A DNA stretch of 64,000 bases. Source: Ophiura sarsii. Its lineage: Eukaryota; Echinodermata; Ophiuroidea; Amphilepidida; Ophiuridae. How positions within the stretch are numbered: position 1 is the stretch's first letter; each line of letters opens with the position of its first letter. The translations under genes and the position numbers were made by a program. The stretch covers positions 759,001-823,000 of the forward strand of contig CM069446.1 in assembly GCA_035610835.1 (NCBI GenBank). Reading direction: 5' to 3'. The notes beneath the pieces were generated by a model. It was not told the origin of the DNA, did no database searches, and saw nothing but the letters and a program-made list of their open reading frames with translations. Positions 9,854 to 21,389 of this stretch are shown here, piece by piece.

Positions 9854-10539
9854 CAGGCTGTAACAAAAAAAGTTATACAGTTTTGAAAAAAAATATTAAA
9901 AATATCTCCCGTAGATATTCTGTTTCGAATTTTAATGATGCGCAAGGGGAATTTTCTTAGCTTTCAAATAAGCTTTGTTTCATTACAATCAATGGTCGGT
10001 AAGCAGAGATATGATCAATTGTCTAAAGTAGTCATGAAATCACCTGGGCCACTTTGGTTTAATCAATGGTAAAACCACTGGGATGAATATGCATGGAATC
10101 GAACCAGGAACATAGCAGTAGAGCGCTCTTGTTAGACAACAATGGTTTGTTTCAAGTGGATAAAAGTATTACAAAGAAGGTTAGGTCTTTACAAATATTA
10201 TTTATTTATTTTATGAATTTATTTATTCAAATGAAATAAAACTATTTGAAAAATAATTATATTGTTCTCTTTAATGCTCCTTGCATGATACCCTAACCAT
10301 TGAATTTATACAAGCAATATTGTATGATATTATTGTGAAAGTGGCCCAACCCGATTCCTAGACGACTTAGTAGATTGGTCATATATTTTAAACGCAAGTA
10401 GTTAAAAAGACGAACTAAAATGATTCTGGTAGCCAAAACGGAACTTAACACAGAGTGTAAGAGATTTTGACATTGCAAGATTTTAACATTGAACTAAAAA
10501 TAAAATGGCGATTGTATAACTTTTTTTTGTTACAGTCTG
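9854..10539. mobile_element. Tc1/mariner-like non-autonomous element
   Basis: Terminal inverted repeats of about 25 bp, CAGGCTGTAACAAAAAAAGT at the left and the matching ...CTTTTTTTTGTTACAGTCTG at the right, lie next to TA on both sides (9852-9853 and 10540-10541). TA duplication with CAG-type ends is characteristic of Tc1/mariner. No transposase frame remains inside 686 bp. A short sequence near 10090-10130 (GGAATCGAACCAGG) resembles a B box in reverse. Confidence 0.75.
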
Positions 10540-10540
10540 T

Positions 10541-10740
10541 AGTTTGATCAGCTCCAAATTGGCTAAGCCTCTTTACAGCAGCGGATGAATACTGTAAATC
10601 ATTATGTGACGCATGCGTGCTGCAAAAACCACGTGCGTGTGACCACTTCCGCGCGGGCACGCTTGGATTACTTTTGCGCGGCAATTTCGAACTGTTTAAA
10701 CCGATAGGCCTACAATACACATGTTTAAAAGTCCCTGAGA
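10541..10740. repeat. Dispersed repeat, copy 1 (GATCAGCTCCAAATTGG)
   Basis: Starts TTTGATCAGCTCCAAATTGGC and includes CTTTACAGCAGCGGATGAATA, GTGCGTGTGACCAC and GCTTGGATTACTTTTGCGCG. Related copies lie at 44405-44640 and, partly, at 49916-49990. No coding frame is shared. Confidence 0.65.
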
Positions 10741-11405
10741 TTCTGCAATTTTCTACGGATAAGTGACTTGTACGTAAATAATTGTACAATTGGCTGCAAA
10801 GCTATACTTTGCATCACAATACTATATGTACAAGCACTTGTGAAAATCGAACTGAGGTCCATAAACAATCATAGAAATATTTGTATTTTTCTTAGTTCGA
10901 ATGCCATGGGTGTTTGTACACATGTAATGCAAAATACAAAGTTTCGAGTTGTAGTTCCATAAGCTTTTTTTTATTGCTATAGTTTGACGCCAATTCTCTC
11001 CTGATTTATGATAAAACAATGATACATTTAGGTTATCGCATACGATATGTTTCATCTTGCTTTAAAAAGACGTGAGTGATTGATATAGAAGAAGAAAAAC
11101 AATGCTTTAAAGTCACGCATTCCAATGGTCAATACACACAACGAAAATTACACTTGAGACCTCACTGGATCTTTTAACCTTTGAATAGTGTAATGTAAAC
11201 GCTGAATGCAAACTGCTTATCCACAAAAATAGCCTGTGTAAGTAATGTAATAAATATAGGACCTGACGTTTCGATTCTACTTTGCGCAGTCTTGCTTAAT
11301 CAATTCAATAACTAACCTTTGAATAATATCTTATACTCAGCTTAAACGCATTTACCCGTGTGTATATTGATTCCCCTCAAGAGATTTTCCCATTCTGAAC
11401 TTACA
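10741..11405. other. Non-coding, nothing recognised
   Basis: Overlapping short frames on both strands are low complexity or lack family features. No element ends were found. Confidence 0.35.
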
Positions 11406-11407
11406 TA

Positions 11408-11863
11408 TCGTCAGCCTGCTTCGATAATTGCCTAATTCATTTTTTCTAGTTCTTAGAAAACAACAAAAGTATGAAACCTGTTACCTGTGTACCTGTTACT
11501 CATTTTGCATTATTGATGGATGGATATTCATTATGTTGAATGAGGCCTTGTATTGTTGATGCCTCAATTGGCGTGCATGGATGCACTAATCCAAGTCATA
11601 TAGAAACAGATGAACACAGCCATACAATAATTTGGTTAATTCATTGGATTTGTCAATGCAAATTCAATAATGCAAAATGAGTAACATGTTGGAGTGGTCT
11701 GGTGGCCCTTTTGCAACAAAGCTCTTCATTTATCAACACTTTTGATTGGTCAATGACTTAGGTACTATAACAACATGTGCATAATGTAATGAAGTCATGA
11801 TTTATGCAAAAAACTCAATTTTGCTGAAAAGTGAGTTAGGCAATTATCGAAGCAGGCTGACGA
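11408..11863. mobile_element. MITE with long inverted termini, TA flanks
   Basis: TCGTCAGCCTGCTTCGATAA at 11408 is matched in reverse complement by TTATCGAAGCAGGCTGACGA-type sequence ending at 11863. A second inner pair also matches: GTTACTCATTTTGCATTATTGA near 11500 and its reverse complement near 11665-11690. TA occurs on both outer sides. The element is 456 bp and has no coding capacity. Confidence 0.7.
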
Positions 11864-11865
11864 TA

Positions 11866-12972
11866 TATACCCTTAATTTGTGTGACGTACATCTACAATA
11901 TCAATTTAGAGTTGATCGACCCATACCTATAATTATTTATCATTTGAAAGAATTGTCGCTTTCTGAATGTTGTAACCTTGAATGTTTGCATTATACAAAG
12001 TATGAATAAACGATTGTTTATAAAGCTTGGCAGTAATCTTACTCTGTTTTGTGAAATATCAAATAAAAGCCATGTAGACGTCTTCAAATGTGATTGCTCC
12101 CATCTATCTGTCTTGGGAATTTCCGTGCTTCTAATATTCATAATTCGTCATGCTCTAGAGTGATACGCACAAATTCAATCCTGAAACATCAGACACTCGA
12201 TTGAAAGTTACGGTCTATAGCCGACCTTTTCTTATCTCAGTTTAGTTATCAATAAATGTGTACCATGTAATAGAAGCTTTTCACCATACAATTGTGCTTA
12301 TTTACGATCTGTATAGTTTAGTTTTAGTTTAGTTTATTTATTAGAACATACGCTTTTACAACAGCGGCACACGTCTTTAAAAACGGTGCGTTCTTAACAA
12401 AATAACAATATACATACAAATTTTAAAAAGATGTACAAAAATGAGACCTTCAATTTTACCCATGAACACCAAGGCTATATACAGATGTGGGATAAAAATA
12501 GAGAGTCAAAAATATAAACATACATATAAAATTACTAATAAATTAAAAGTAAAACGAGGACTTCAGAGCATGAATTGAAAGCATAAACACAATTCAATGA
12601 ACTGTGGACTGAGAATTCTTTAGGCCTGACCTATGTGTCCAAGCCTTTTTAAGATATGATTTACAATACTTGTCAAAAATGTTATCAATGTTAGAATACA
12701 AATTGGATAGAAAAGTAGGCAGTTTTTCATACTGTGTACATATTTAACAACTTAAGATCTGTATCTCTTTTCCCAATCATTATGATTTTACATTTCACTT
12801 ACAAGAGGGATTATGTATTTGCTAGAGTAATCGCATACAAAACCAGATTACGACAATAAATACCTTAAGTCTTTCCCTATTTTCCGCAGCTTTTCCTGAA
12901 AATTGGCGTAAAATGCGCAAATCTTTTGCAAGTTGCTATAAATGCCCAAATTGTTATGAAGTTGCATGTCAA
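11866..12972. other. Non-coding, nothing recognised
   Basis: Contains a short TTTAGTTTAGTTT repeat near 12310-12345. No supported gene. The stretch 12345-12450 (AGAACATACGCTTTTACAACAGCGGCACAC) has the look of a retroposon tail, but I cannot confirm it. Confidence 0.3.
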
Positions 12973-13180
12973 CAGTAGTATAGGAGGTAGGTTTAGAGTA
13001 GGGTTTAGATGCCCATTTGCACTGATACACTCGCACTACTTTCAGGAGAAATTACTCGATGACTCATTGACACACGGACTAATCAGAGGGCAGAATTCGT
13101 GTCAGATGATCCGGAGTCTGAACTTTTCTCCTGATGTTTTGCACCAAAACCCTCCTCTAAACCTACCTCCTATACTACTG
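12973..13180. repeat. Inverted repeat, 34-bp arms
   Basis: CAGTAGTATAGGAGGTAGGT... (12973-13006) pairs with its reverse complement at 13147-13180 with one mismatch. The intervening about 140 bp is unique. It is likely a small MITE; no clear target duplication. Confidence 0.65.
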
Positions 13181-13392
13181 TCAACGTTGCCCAATTACCG
13201 CTACTAAAGTATGTTACTAAATCTGTAATACCAGTATCAGATGATGATTCAACTACCAGCTTTAGCATGTTTAGATCTAGGTTTTTTATGGATTTGATAC
13301 AGATACAGATAAACCTCATTAGCATTGAACATTTGGTTCTAAAGTTATAGCCAAAAACAATCCCAGATGGTGAATTTAGGATTTCGCTCAGA

Positions 13393-13639
13393 CAATCAAG
13401 GAAAATAATAGTTGGCACACTTGACGCAACTTATTACAACTTTCCCTGTGCTCCAAATTGAGATAAGACTTGCGAAAGTCTCCCCCTTTCTTATATCCTT
13501 TCCCACACCCCATCAATCAATGTTGGGGGAACTGCCAAGGCTTCTGATAACATGACTCGGATCAACATTGCCTCGGGGGAGAGGGCGGGTTTCCCCCGTA
13601 ATTAGGACAAAGTTTGCCAACTTTTTTCCCCCTTGATTG
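13393..13639 (+). mobile_element. Inverted-repeat element, CAATCAAGG ends, copy 1
   Basis: Starts CAATCAAGGAAAATAATAGT and ends CCCCCTTGATTG, with internal GGCACACTTGACGCAACTTA and GATCAACATTGCCTCGGGG. It is flanked on both sides by CAGA, a possible 4-bp target duplication. A second copy lies inverted at 27777-28049. Confidence 0.7.
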
Positions 13640-14149
13640 CAGAAACCATGCCTTGAACAGGTTATTGACTCCAACGTTACTCAAAATGGTATAAGAACTA
13701 GTGCCTCGTAAGCAAGTGTCAGGATATCATAATATTCCATATTCATTTCCCAAGCTACTTCCATTGTATTCAGAGAAATATTTTCTCCACTCAACAACAG
13801 CCTGGGATTTAAAAACAGCCTAAAAGGTATTTGCGATATCTTTACTTCAATCTTTTTCCAAATATCCCATTTTGTATACGTACTACGTACCCGTTCGTAT
13901 GATAATAGCCAGGATAGCCTGAAGTTAACAATGTTCTGGTTCGAGACAATTTCGCAATTGCATGAACTTCACATATAACTTTTATTGGTGCCTTGAAAAA
14001 TCATGTAAAAATACAAAATGTCTTTTCTTTCATCGTATTAGGTCTACAGAGAGATGCCTGCAGCTTGGGGCTGTTTAAAGGGATCACGTAAATTCAGAGC
14101 TAGCTGCAGGTAGAACGTAATGAAACATAACCAATCTTGTTTGCTTCCA

Positions 14150-14275
14150 AGTGCCTCCCATATGCCACCCATGTGTCACCCATGTGCCTCTCATATGCCA
14201 ACCATGTGCCTCTCATATGCCACCCATGTGCCTCTCATATGCCACCCATGTGCCACCAACGTTCCTCCTATGAGC
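14150..14275 (+). repeat. 22-bp minisatellite
   Basis: About five copies of CATGTGCCTCTCATATGCCA plus CC, with slight variants (CACCCATGTGTCAC). Confidence 0.85.
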
Positions 14276-15038
14276 TAGATTCAGGTAGAACGTAATAAAA
14301 TATAACTAATCTTATTTGCTTCAGTGCCAACTTCGTTTCCTCAAATCTTCATCCAATTGATTCTTTAACTTGCAAGTTTTAATGCTAGCTCGGCCTTTTA
14401 TGATTCTTCATGGCGAATCAAGCCAAATGTAAGGCGTTCGGTATCCCAAAATTGTCAATGTTTATCATAAACAATTGTATATTCTAACCATGTTTACGAT
14501 CTAGCGCGCGAAAATCAAGATATTAAAAATGATAGTGTTATAATTGTCAACTTTAATAACCTAACCAATCATTAATAATATTTCAAGTATCTGGTCACTC
14601 AGATTGCCCCGGACATTGATAACAATCAAGGGCGTCATCCCGTTTTCAAAAGAGGGGGACACGAATTTCGATGCCAGGGTGGAGTCTGAAGGGGGATGTG
14701 CCCCACCCTTAGAATTAAGACAATTTTGAAAATATGCAATAAAAATGGTGCAATTTGGTGCATACTTTTAACCACATTTTTGACGAATATGCATAGGCCT
14801 AGGCGTGCGCAGGATTTTTTTATTTGGGGGCTTAAAAATAAATTTCATTAAGTATGCAAGGTTGACTAATCAAAGCGGGAACGAAAACAGGGAGAGTCTG
14901 AGTCTAAAATATGGCTATTTTAACACTAAAAGGTCCAGAAAACGTTTATGAAGCCATCTTGTTGAAATTGAATAACACAAAATTAAAAATAATTCCCGCG
15001 GAGACTAATTCGCGCGTAGCGCACAAAAAAATGTCTAT

Positions 15039-15200
15039 TTTAACAACAAAAAGTCTACTTTAACAATAAAAAGTCTATTTTAACAATAAAAAGTCTATTT
15101 TAACAATAAAAAGTCTATTTTAACAATAAAAAGTCTATTTTAACAATAAAAGTCTATTTTAACAATAAAAAGTCTATTTTAACAATAAAAAGTCTATTTT
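15039..15200 (+). repeat. 20-bp minisatellite inside the hAT element
   Basis: About eight copies of AACAATAAAAAGTCTATTTT, nearly identical, so recently expanded. Confidence 0.9.
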
Positions 15201-15856
15201 GAAAAAAGGTCCAGAAAACTGAAGCCATCGTGTTCAAATTTAAATTTAAATCTTGTTAAACTTGAATAAACAAAATTAAAACTATGCGCGCGCAGCGTGT
15301 ACAAATTTGTTAAGTTTGAATAATAAAACATGAAAATAATTTGGGCGTAGCGCACAAAAAACTGGTTATTTAACACTAAAATGGTCCTGAAAAACGTTCA
15401 TGAAGCCATTTTGTTTAAGCTTGAATAATAAAACAATGAAATTAATTCGCTCGAAACGATCAAAATGGTCCAGAAAACGTTCCTGAAACATATTGGTATC
15501 GAGAAGCGCGAAATAAATGGCTATTTTAACACTAAAAAGCTCCAGAAAAACGTTCCTGAGCCATCTTGTTTAAACTGTCAATCTTTTAATCTAAAATGGT
15601 CCAGAAAAACGTTCCTTGAGCCATCTTTTTTAATAACTTGAATAAAGAAACATTGATCCTAACTCGCGCGAAGCGGGTAAAAATGTTTTTTTCACTAAAA
15701 TGGTCCAGAAAACGTTCCTGAAACCATGTTGTTAAGCTTGAATAATTAAACATTGAAATTAATCCGCGCACAAAATCGCTTCTTTTGAGGGGGCATCATC
15801 ATCACTCATCATCATCATAGTTAGACACTTTCAACCTCAGGGTTATTCAAAAAGGT

Positions 15857-15940
15857 GTGGGGGGGGGGGGGACATCTGCTATTATGTCCCCCCCCCCCCC
15901 CCCCCCCCCCCTTGAAAAATGGGGGGGGGGCGTGTCCCCC
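15857..15940. repeat. Homopolymer G and C runs
   Basis: Runs of more than ten G (15858-15870), more than twenty C (15888-15911, one short break) and ten G (15921-15930) near the right end of the hAT element. G and C runs in hairpin orientation could fold back. They are error-prone in sequencing. Confidence 0.8.
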
Positions 15941-16050
15941 TGTCCCCCACCCATATGACGCCCCTGATAACAATAAAAGACACTTCTACTCGTGTTTGTT
16001 ATTGGCAATTCGCATCCTCACAAGTTTGACCAATTTCGTTATGCTTATGA

Positions 16051-16425
16051 TTGTGGAATAATCAGAAATGCGCTAAAAATGGCGCTTGTTTGCTGGTTTG
16101 TGTTGGTGTCGAAACAAGGATGGTTACCATCGGTATTATCTGCTGTATGATCCTGGATACCGGGAAGGTGAACACGCTTCCAAGAGCCGTGTACATTTTA
16201 GAGAATCACAGACCCGACCTGATGAGGAATGTGGATGCCGGGGAAGTTTCCCATAGATGTGGCGAGAAGACTTGCGTAGAAGGCGATCACTATAGTTTAA
16301 GAGTCTTCGACAGACAACAAGGGGAGAATCACATGCCACGGTTTACGAGCGGCATATACATGGAGGCATATGAGGTTGATGGCCTCTTTTCCCGCTCTCT
16401 TCCTTTGCCAAGTAGGGGCACATGA
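16051..16425 (+). CDS. Unrecognised 124-codon frame over a copy-specific insert
   Basis: A plus-strand frame whose middle (about 16071-16345) is absent from all other copies of the surrounding duplicated unit, while both ends are ordinary unit sequence. The insert encodes a balanced protein-like stretch containing LPRAVYILENHRPDLMRN and RCGEKTCVEGDHYSL, with two nearby cysteines and no low complexity. The hydrophobic segment before it (TIGIICCMIL) could be a signal-like or membrane segment. I recognise no family. It may be a captured exon or a chance frame; splice sites are not convincing. Confidence 0.25.
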   Translation: MWNNQKCAKNGACLLVCVGVETRMVTIGIICCMILDTGKVNTLPRAVYILENHRPDLMRNVDAGEVSHRCGEKTCVEGDHYSLRVFDRQQGENHMPRFTSGIYMEAYEVDGLFSRSLPLPSRGT

Positions 16426-18420
16426 AGGTGCGTGACCTTCGTTTAAGTATATTCTGTTTTTTCATCATCTCACACTCAAATATAACCATGTAAGAGACAT
16501 CAATCTTTTCTTGATTGCTGTACCTGCCATGAGATGTCTGGAAAATCACCAATACGCCTCTCACTAATCTAAATGGTGTTTTGATAAGATAAGACGTCTG
16601 AAGAAAGCTATCATAAACATGATAAACATATCGTCTGAGACAGATGCTTTACTTGGTGTGGTTTACAAATCTCGCATTAAAGCTATGTCACCTGTATGTC
16701 ATAACACGTTAATGGTAGAATATATGTGTGAGGACGTCATTACTTTGTAGAAACCAATGTCATGCACACGTATAATAATGATCATCGTTGTTGCATTGTT
16801 CCATGAATGGTCAGACGTGTTGTCTCATTCCTAATCTGACTCGCCAATTTCTCAACAATTTCTATCTTTCACATTAACTTCTGTACACAATTCATGTTGA
16901 TACGCTACAAGACATTAACAATGAGAGTGGAGGAGAAAACCCGTCGCGTGCTTAACTTACTACCCACTTAACATCAAGTCAATATCAGATTTCTATTTTA
17001 CCGTTAATGCAATCCCCAAGTATTATAAGTCCTTGTTGTCGGTATGCATTAATTTAATGTTACGACTATTTCATTCAATTAAACCGGTCTAAATGCCACT
17101 TACGTTCGTACCTAAATTTCCTGATGGACCCGTAAGTACAAATGCGAAGCGGAAAAAACACTGAATTAATTAAAAACTGTATACATGTAAGCGGAAAAAA
17201 CCTTTTTAGAGACATTTGCCTGTAATTGTAACACTTGTAAATACGAGTAATGGATCGATGAACGAATACCGAGGCCTACATTGTAGATAAAACTTTGAAA
17301 TAAATTTGATATCAAATTTGGTGCGTTATTTCTATAGGTAGGCATACTTATGGTAAGTGCAAGCTTCATAATCAGAAAACCTACTCAAAAGCTTCAACTA
17401 CCCTGCAAATTGAAACGAACACCTCGGACGTGTTCATCATGTAACACCTTTGAAACAAACAAAAAAATCCAAAAGGTTTATTTTGCAATATTTACCGGTC
17501 ATTTCGGTTTAAAGAGTTGCCTCCACCCCCAAACAACAATAAAAAGTCAAAATTGTGTAAGTTTGTGCAGTTTAATTAAAATGATATAAATTGTAATTTT
17601 TTATTTTTGAACACATAGGTTCTATCAGGTGTTCCATACTAGCTATTATGAACATTAGCGTTCATCGTGGCACTCATATTTTGAACACATTGGACACCTC
17701 GGGCGCGTCCGAGGCGTTCAAAAACACTGCTTTAGAACACTGGTGTGCTTATTTCGAACAAAGTTGATGTTCAATTTTGAACACCATTTTAACACCTGAC
17801 ACGTGTTCTAAAAATCCAAAAGGTTTATTTTGCAATATTTATCGGTCATTTCGGTTTAAAGAGTTGCCTCCACCCAACCACTTTTCCGTTTATCTGTTAT
17901 ATTTTATTTATTCTGCTGGCGCGTAAACCAATCAAAATGTTAAACATCGGAACATGGGTCTGTACCTAGAATTCAGATTATGATTTTAATTTAAAAAATA
18001 AGATCTACAGCGCACCCAATTGATGAGTAAATATCCCATTTACATTTTGACATTAATGCAAAGCCCAAAGGGACATAAGACGACACTAGACGACAGTTAA
18101 TTAAAAACGTTAAATTTCCAATCAAACAACTTATAAGAATAATGTAATCCCCATCCCATTAGAAATCAACGGCCTCTGCGCAATACGTAGTACAAGGGAT
18201 CTAAAATAATCTCAGCTACTGTATCAAATTAATACACTGAGCAACCATATCAAATTTGAAGAAATTAAAAATAATCGCAATTTACCTCGGGCGCGTAATG
18301 ATCTAGTATGAAAAAGAAAGAAAAAAGAAAAACTGTCGAGATATTATCCTACGTGTTTGGAACTAATAACATCCTGTGGCAATCCAAACTGATTTGTTTG
18401 CTCAACAATTATTTACCTTA

Positions 18421-20214
18421 AGGCCCTGTCACACCATAGCGTATGGCCTGAACGTGGCCTGAACGTATGCCGACGTATTCAAAAAATAGCTCGAAAATTG
18501 TCAGAGTCCGAGAACGTCCAAGAACGTCCAACTTCCCAACGAATTGCGTCAACATCGGTGATGGAATAAACGTATCCATAGCGTATTAAACGCATACATA
18601 GCGTATGACTAACGTATTGATAGCGTATCACTAACTTATAACAAACTTATGACAGCGTATCACAGCGTATGCAATCGTCGAGCGTATGACCAACGTATTC
18701 GTAGCGTATGTCTGCCGTGCTCGACGTATCCTCAGCGTATCCTCGGCGTACAACGAACACGTGACTTATGCCGTTGCAGAAATTGAGTTTCGTACACGGC
18801 GGGACAAGTGTTGCCAGTTCAAGTAAACGCAGCCTAGATGATAACTATTAAAATATCTAGAAGGGTAAATCTATATGTCCAACCTACAACTTAAGACGAT
18901 TAACGTACATCTAACGTATGTCAGCGTATGTCTAACGTATGTAAGCGTTTGTAAACGTATGTCTAACGTACCACGAACCTATCGGGAACTTATGCAGAAC
19001 GTAAGTTAAGCACACGTTGAGTACGTCGAGAAATTTTGAACATGCTCAATAATTTTTCGCGGGCTCGACGTGTTCCAAATTTTCACAACGTATCACAGCG
19101 TGCTCTTTACGTATACGACGTATCCCAAACTTACCCCTAACTTGTATCAGCGTACACCAACGTACGCCAACGTACGCCAACGTATTTTTCGATATTTCGC
19201 ATACGTTGTTATACGTTCAGGCGATACGCCATGGTGTGACAGGGCTATCGTACAGCTAGCGCGCCTTCGGCGTTTTGGGAACTTATGGAGGGTTTGAGTA
19301 TATAAATGGGTCCCTTGAGTATCTCATCCTCATTTCTTCATGGTCTGTCTTGGCCGCCTTGTTTTTTCCTCCTTCTCGGCCTCGGCCCCTGGTTGCTTGC
19401 TTCTTCTTGGGAGGCATGTTAACTGCTTGATGACATCGGCGGGAATGATGTAATGTGAGATCGGCGCGGTATTTATACGTGCTACAGCGGCATAATAAGC
19501 CACGTGTTCGTAGTACGTCGAGGATACGCTGACGATACGTCGAACACGGCAGACATACGCTACGAATACGTTAAGTATATGTTAAGCATACGTTAGTCAT
19601 ACGCTCGCATACGCTGTGATACGCTGTCATAAGTATGCTATAAGTTAGTGATACGCTATCAATACGTTAGTCATACGCTATGTATACGTTCAATACGCTA
19701 TGGATACGCTTAAGGATACGTGACAGGGCCTTACACGATCGCCCGGCATAAGGTGAATACGTGAGAATACGTCGAAACTCGTTGGAAATACGTCAGGCAT
19801 ACGTTAGACATACGACACATATACGTTATCAACTCGTTATCACTACGTTGGCTGTACGTTTCCCCCAGCCTACGTTCATCAACGTATACCAACTTACGAG
19901 TAACGTACGAGTAACGTACCACTAACGTATGTCAGCGTATGTCAACGTATATTTAACGTACCACAAACTTACCGGGAACTTATGCAGAACGTATTAAGCA
20001 CACGTTGATTACGTCGAGAAATTTTGAGCATGCTCAATATTTTTTCGTGGTCCAAATTGTCACAGCGTATCACAGCGTGCTCTTAACGTAAACGACGTAT
20101 CCCCAACGTACCCCTAACTTATATCAGCGTACGCCAACGTACACCAACGTATTTTTCGATATTTCGCATACGTTGGCATACGTTGAGGCGATACGTTATG
20201 GTGTGACAGGGCCT
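18421..20214. mobile_element. PIF/Harbinger-like non-autonomous element, TTA target site
   Basis: Left end AGGCCCTGTCACACCATAGC and right end GTTATGGTGTGACAGGGCCT are inverted matches over about 24 bp with one mismatch. TTA flanks both sides (18418-18420, 20215-20217), the 3-bp TWA duplication typical of PIF/Harbinger. The related empty site near 24230 reads ACCTCATACAAA where this copy has ACCTTA|insert|TTATACAAA. Most of the 1.8 kb is CGTATG/CATACG-type subrepeats in both orientations. Extra internal copies of the terminal motif lie near 19230-19247 and 19720-19733, so it may be composite or rearranged. No full transposase is present. Confidence 0.88.
19283..19417 (-). CDS. Short basic ORF with promoter-like upstream in the Harbinger core
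   Basis: The only stretch of this element that is not CGTATG repeat holds a 44-codon minus-strand frame beginning MPPKKKQATRGRGRE and rich in Lys, Arg and Gly. That resembles the basic N-terminus of a nuclear protein. A TATAAAT box (19471-19477, minus strand) lies about 55 bases upstream of the ATG. Harbinger elements usually encode a nuclease and a Myb-like DNA-binding protein. This could be the promoter and first coding segment of one of them, left after internal deletion, but that is inference. A second TATATAAA (19299-19306) faces the other way with its own ATG at 19340. Confidence 0.35.
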   Translation of the reverse strand: MPPKKKQATRGRGREGGKNKAAKTDHEEMRMRYSRDPFIYSNPP

Positions 20215-21389
20215 TTATACAAAAAATACTTCAATGTTCAGCACAATTTCGTCAGATTGCTTATGCATATATTTCTATTTGAAATATCATTCAGCGTTAT
20301 AAACTGCTTAAAAGAAGTTTGGAATATTTTTTTAAGCACAAGATTTTCAAATATCGTGGGATATGTTCATTAAATGTTATATATCCATGTAAATCTGATG
20401 TGTTCATCTTTACAATGATACCAAATATTAAGCAGTCCCTTTTTACAGTGCTCAGCTACTTGATTAAGAACATGGGGAGGTCACAATCTGAAAGGGCCAA
20501 AATCACCACTATTTCGTGTTCAAAAGAACATCTTTGCCGTCTGTTCAATGAAGTGTTACATTGACCACTATAATGTAGTGTGATGATCTATTGATTTTTA
20601 AGCACAAAATAGTGTTGATTTCAGTACTTTCAGATTGCGACCTTCCCATGTTCTAAAGCATTTGGCTGAGCACTGAAACAAGAAATTGCTTCAAATTGGA
20701 TATCATTGTGAAGATGAACACATCAGCTTTAACATGATGTATTACACTTAATGAACGTATCCCGCAATATATAAAAATATTGTGCTTGAAAAAATATTCC
20801 AAACTTTTTTGAGCAGTATATTAATATTCACCACATTGAGTGGGACTCAAGGCATTGCGTTGTATTGCTGACAGTAAAGCATAAACAGATATTTTATCTG
20901 AGTGCCCAATACTGGGCAATCGTTTGCAATAGTTCAACAATTTACCTTTAATGCTGATGAAATAGTGACCGTAAATTGTATTGAATATCTCTATATAATA
21001 AATTTAATTTGAATCAATGACTCTATCGCATTGTCCGTATCGGAATATATTATCTTCAAACCTATCGAGTTACCATCCTGCCTAACAGCCGAAGGACAGG
21101 TTAATGATTTTGATACTATGTATCATCCTTTTTTATCACGTTTCCATAGCGCCTTATCGGGTAGCTTCTCATATTGGAATAGAAGACAGGCTGATATCAG
21201 GAACGAACATCGAATATGTGTAAAGATTTAAAGCTTTCCCAACCGATGGTAGAATGTGTATTTGTACAGAAACATGGATTTTTTAACCGAATGATTGTGC
21301 GGGCCCGCGACACCCACCCTTTGGCACATATATATTCTAACAATGTTTACACTTTGGCGCGCGAAATTTAAAAAGAAAATGGCGCATGA

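Larger units (their letters stand above)
14627..15966. mobile_element. hAT-type non-autonomous element with 8-bp target duplication
   Basis: Ends are CAAGGGCGTCAT at the left and ATGACGCCCCTG at the right, matching the CAGGGGCGTCAT type of hAT termini. The 8-bp ATAACAAT flanks both sides (14619-14626 and 15967-15974). The paralogous copy near 41733 reads ATTGATAACAATAAAAG without the insert, which confirms the boundaries. The interior has no transposase. It is made of diverged repeats of a GGTCCAGAAAACGTTCCTGA...GCCATCTTGTT module, a 20-bp minisatellite and long G and C runs near the right end. Confidence 0.9.
13201..21260 (+). repeat. Segmental duplication family S, copy A (interrupted)
   Basis: This is the longest copy of a non-coding unit present at least eight more times. 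Shared anchors include GGGATTTAAAAACAGCC (about 13804), GATTGCCCCGGACATTGATAA (about 14602), AATGAGAGTGGAGGAGAAAA (about 16920), ACATTAATGCAAAGCCC (about 18050) and CACATTGAGTGGGACTCAAGG (about 20831). It is expanded by an hAT element, a 247-bp inverted-repeat element, a unique insert at about 16071-16345 and a Harbinger-like element. No conserved reading frame runs through the copies. Confidence 0.8.

Noticed and set aside
15855..16061. Pro/Gly-rich plus-strand frame
   Set aside because: Produced by the G and C homopolymer runs at the end of the hAT element.
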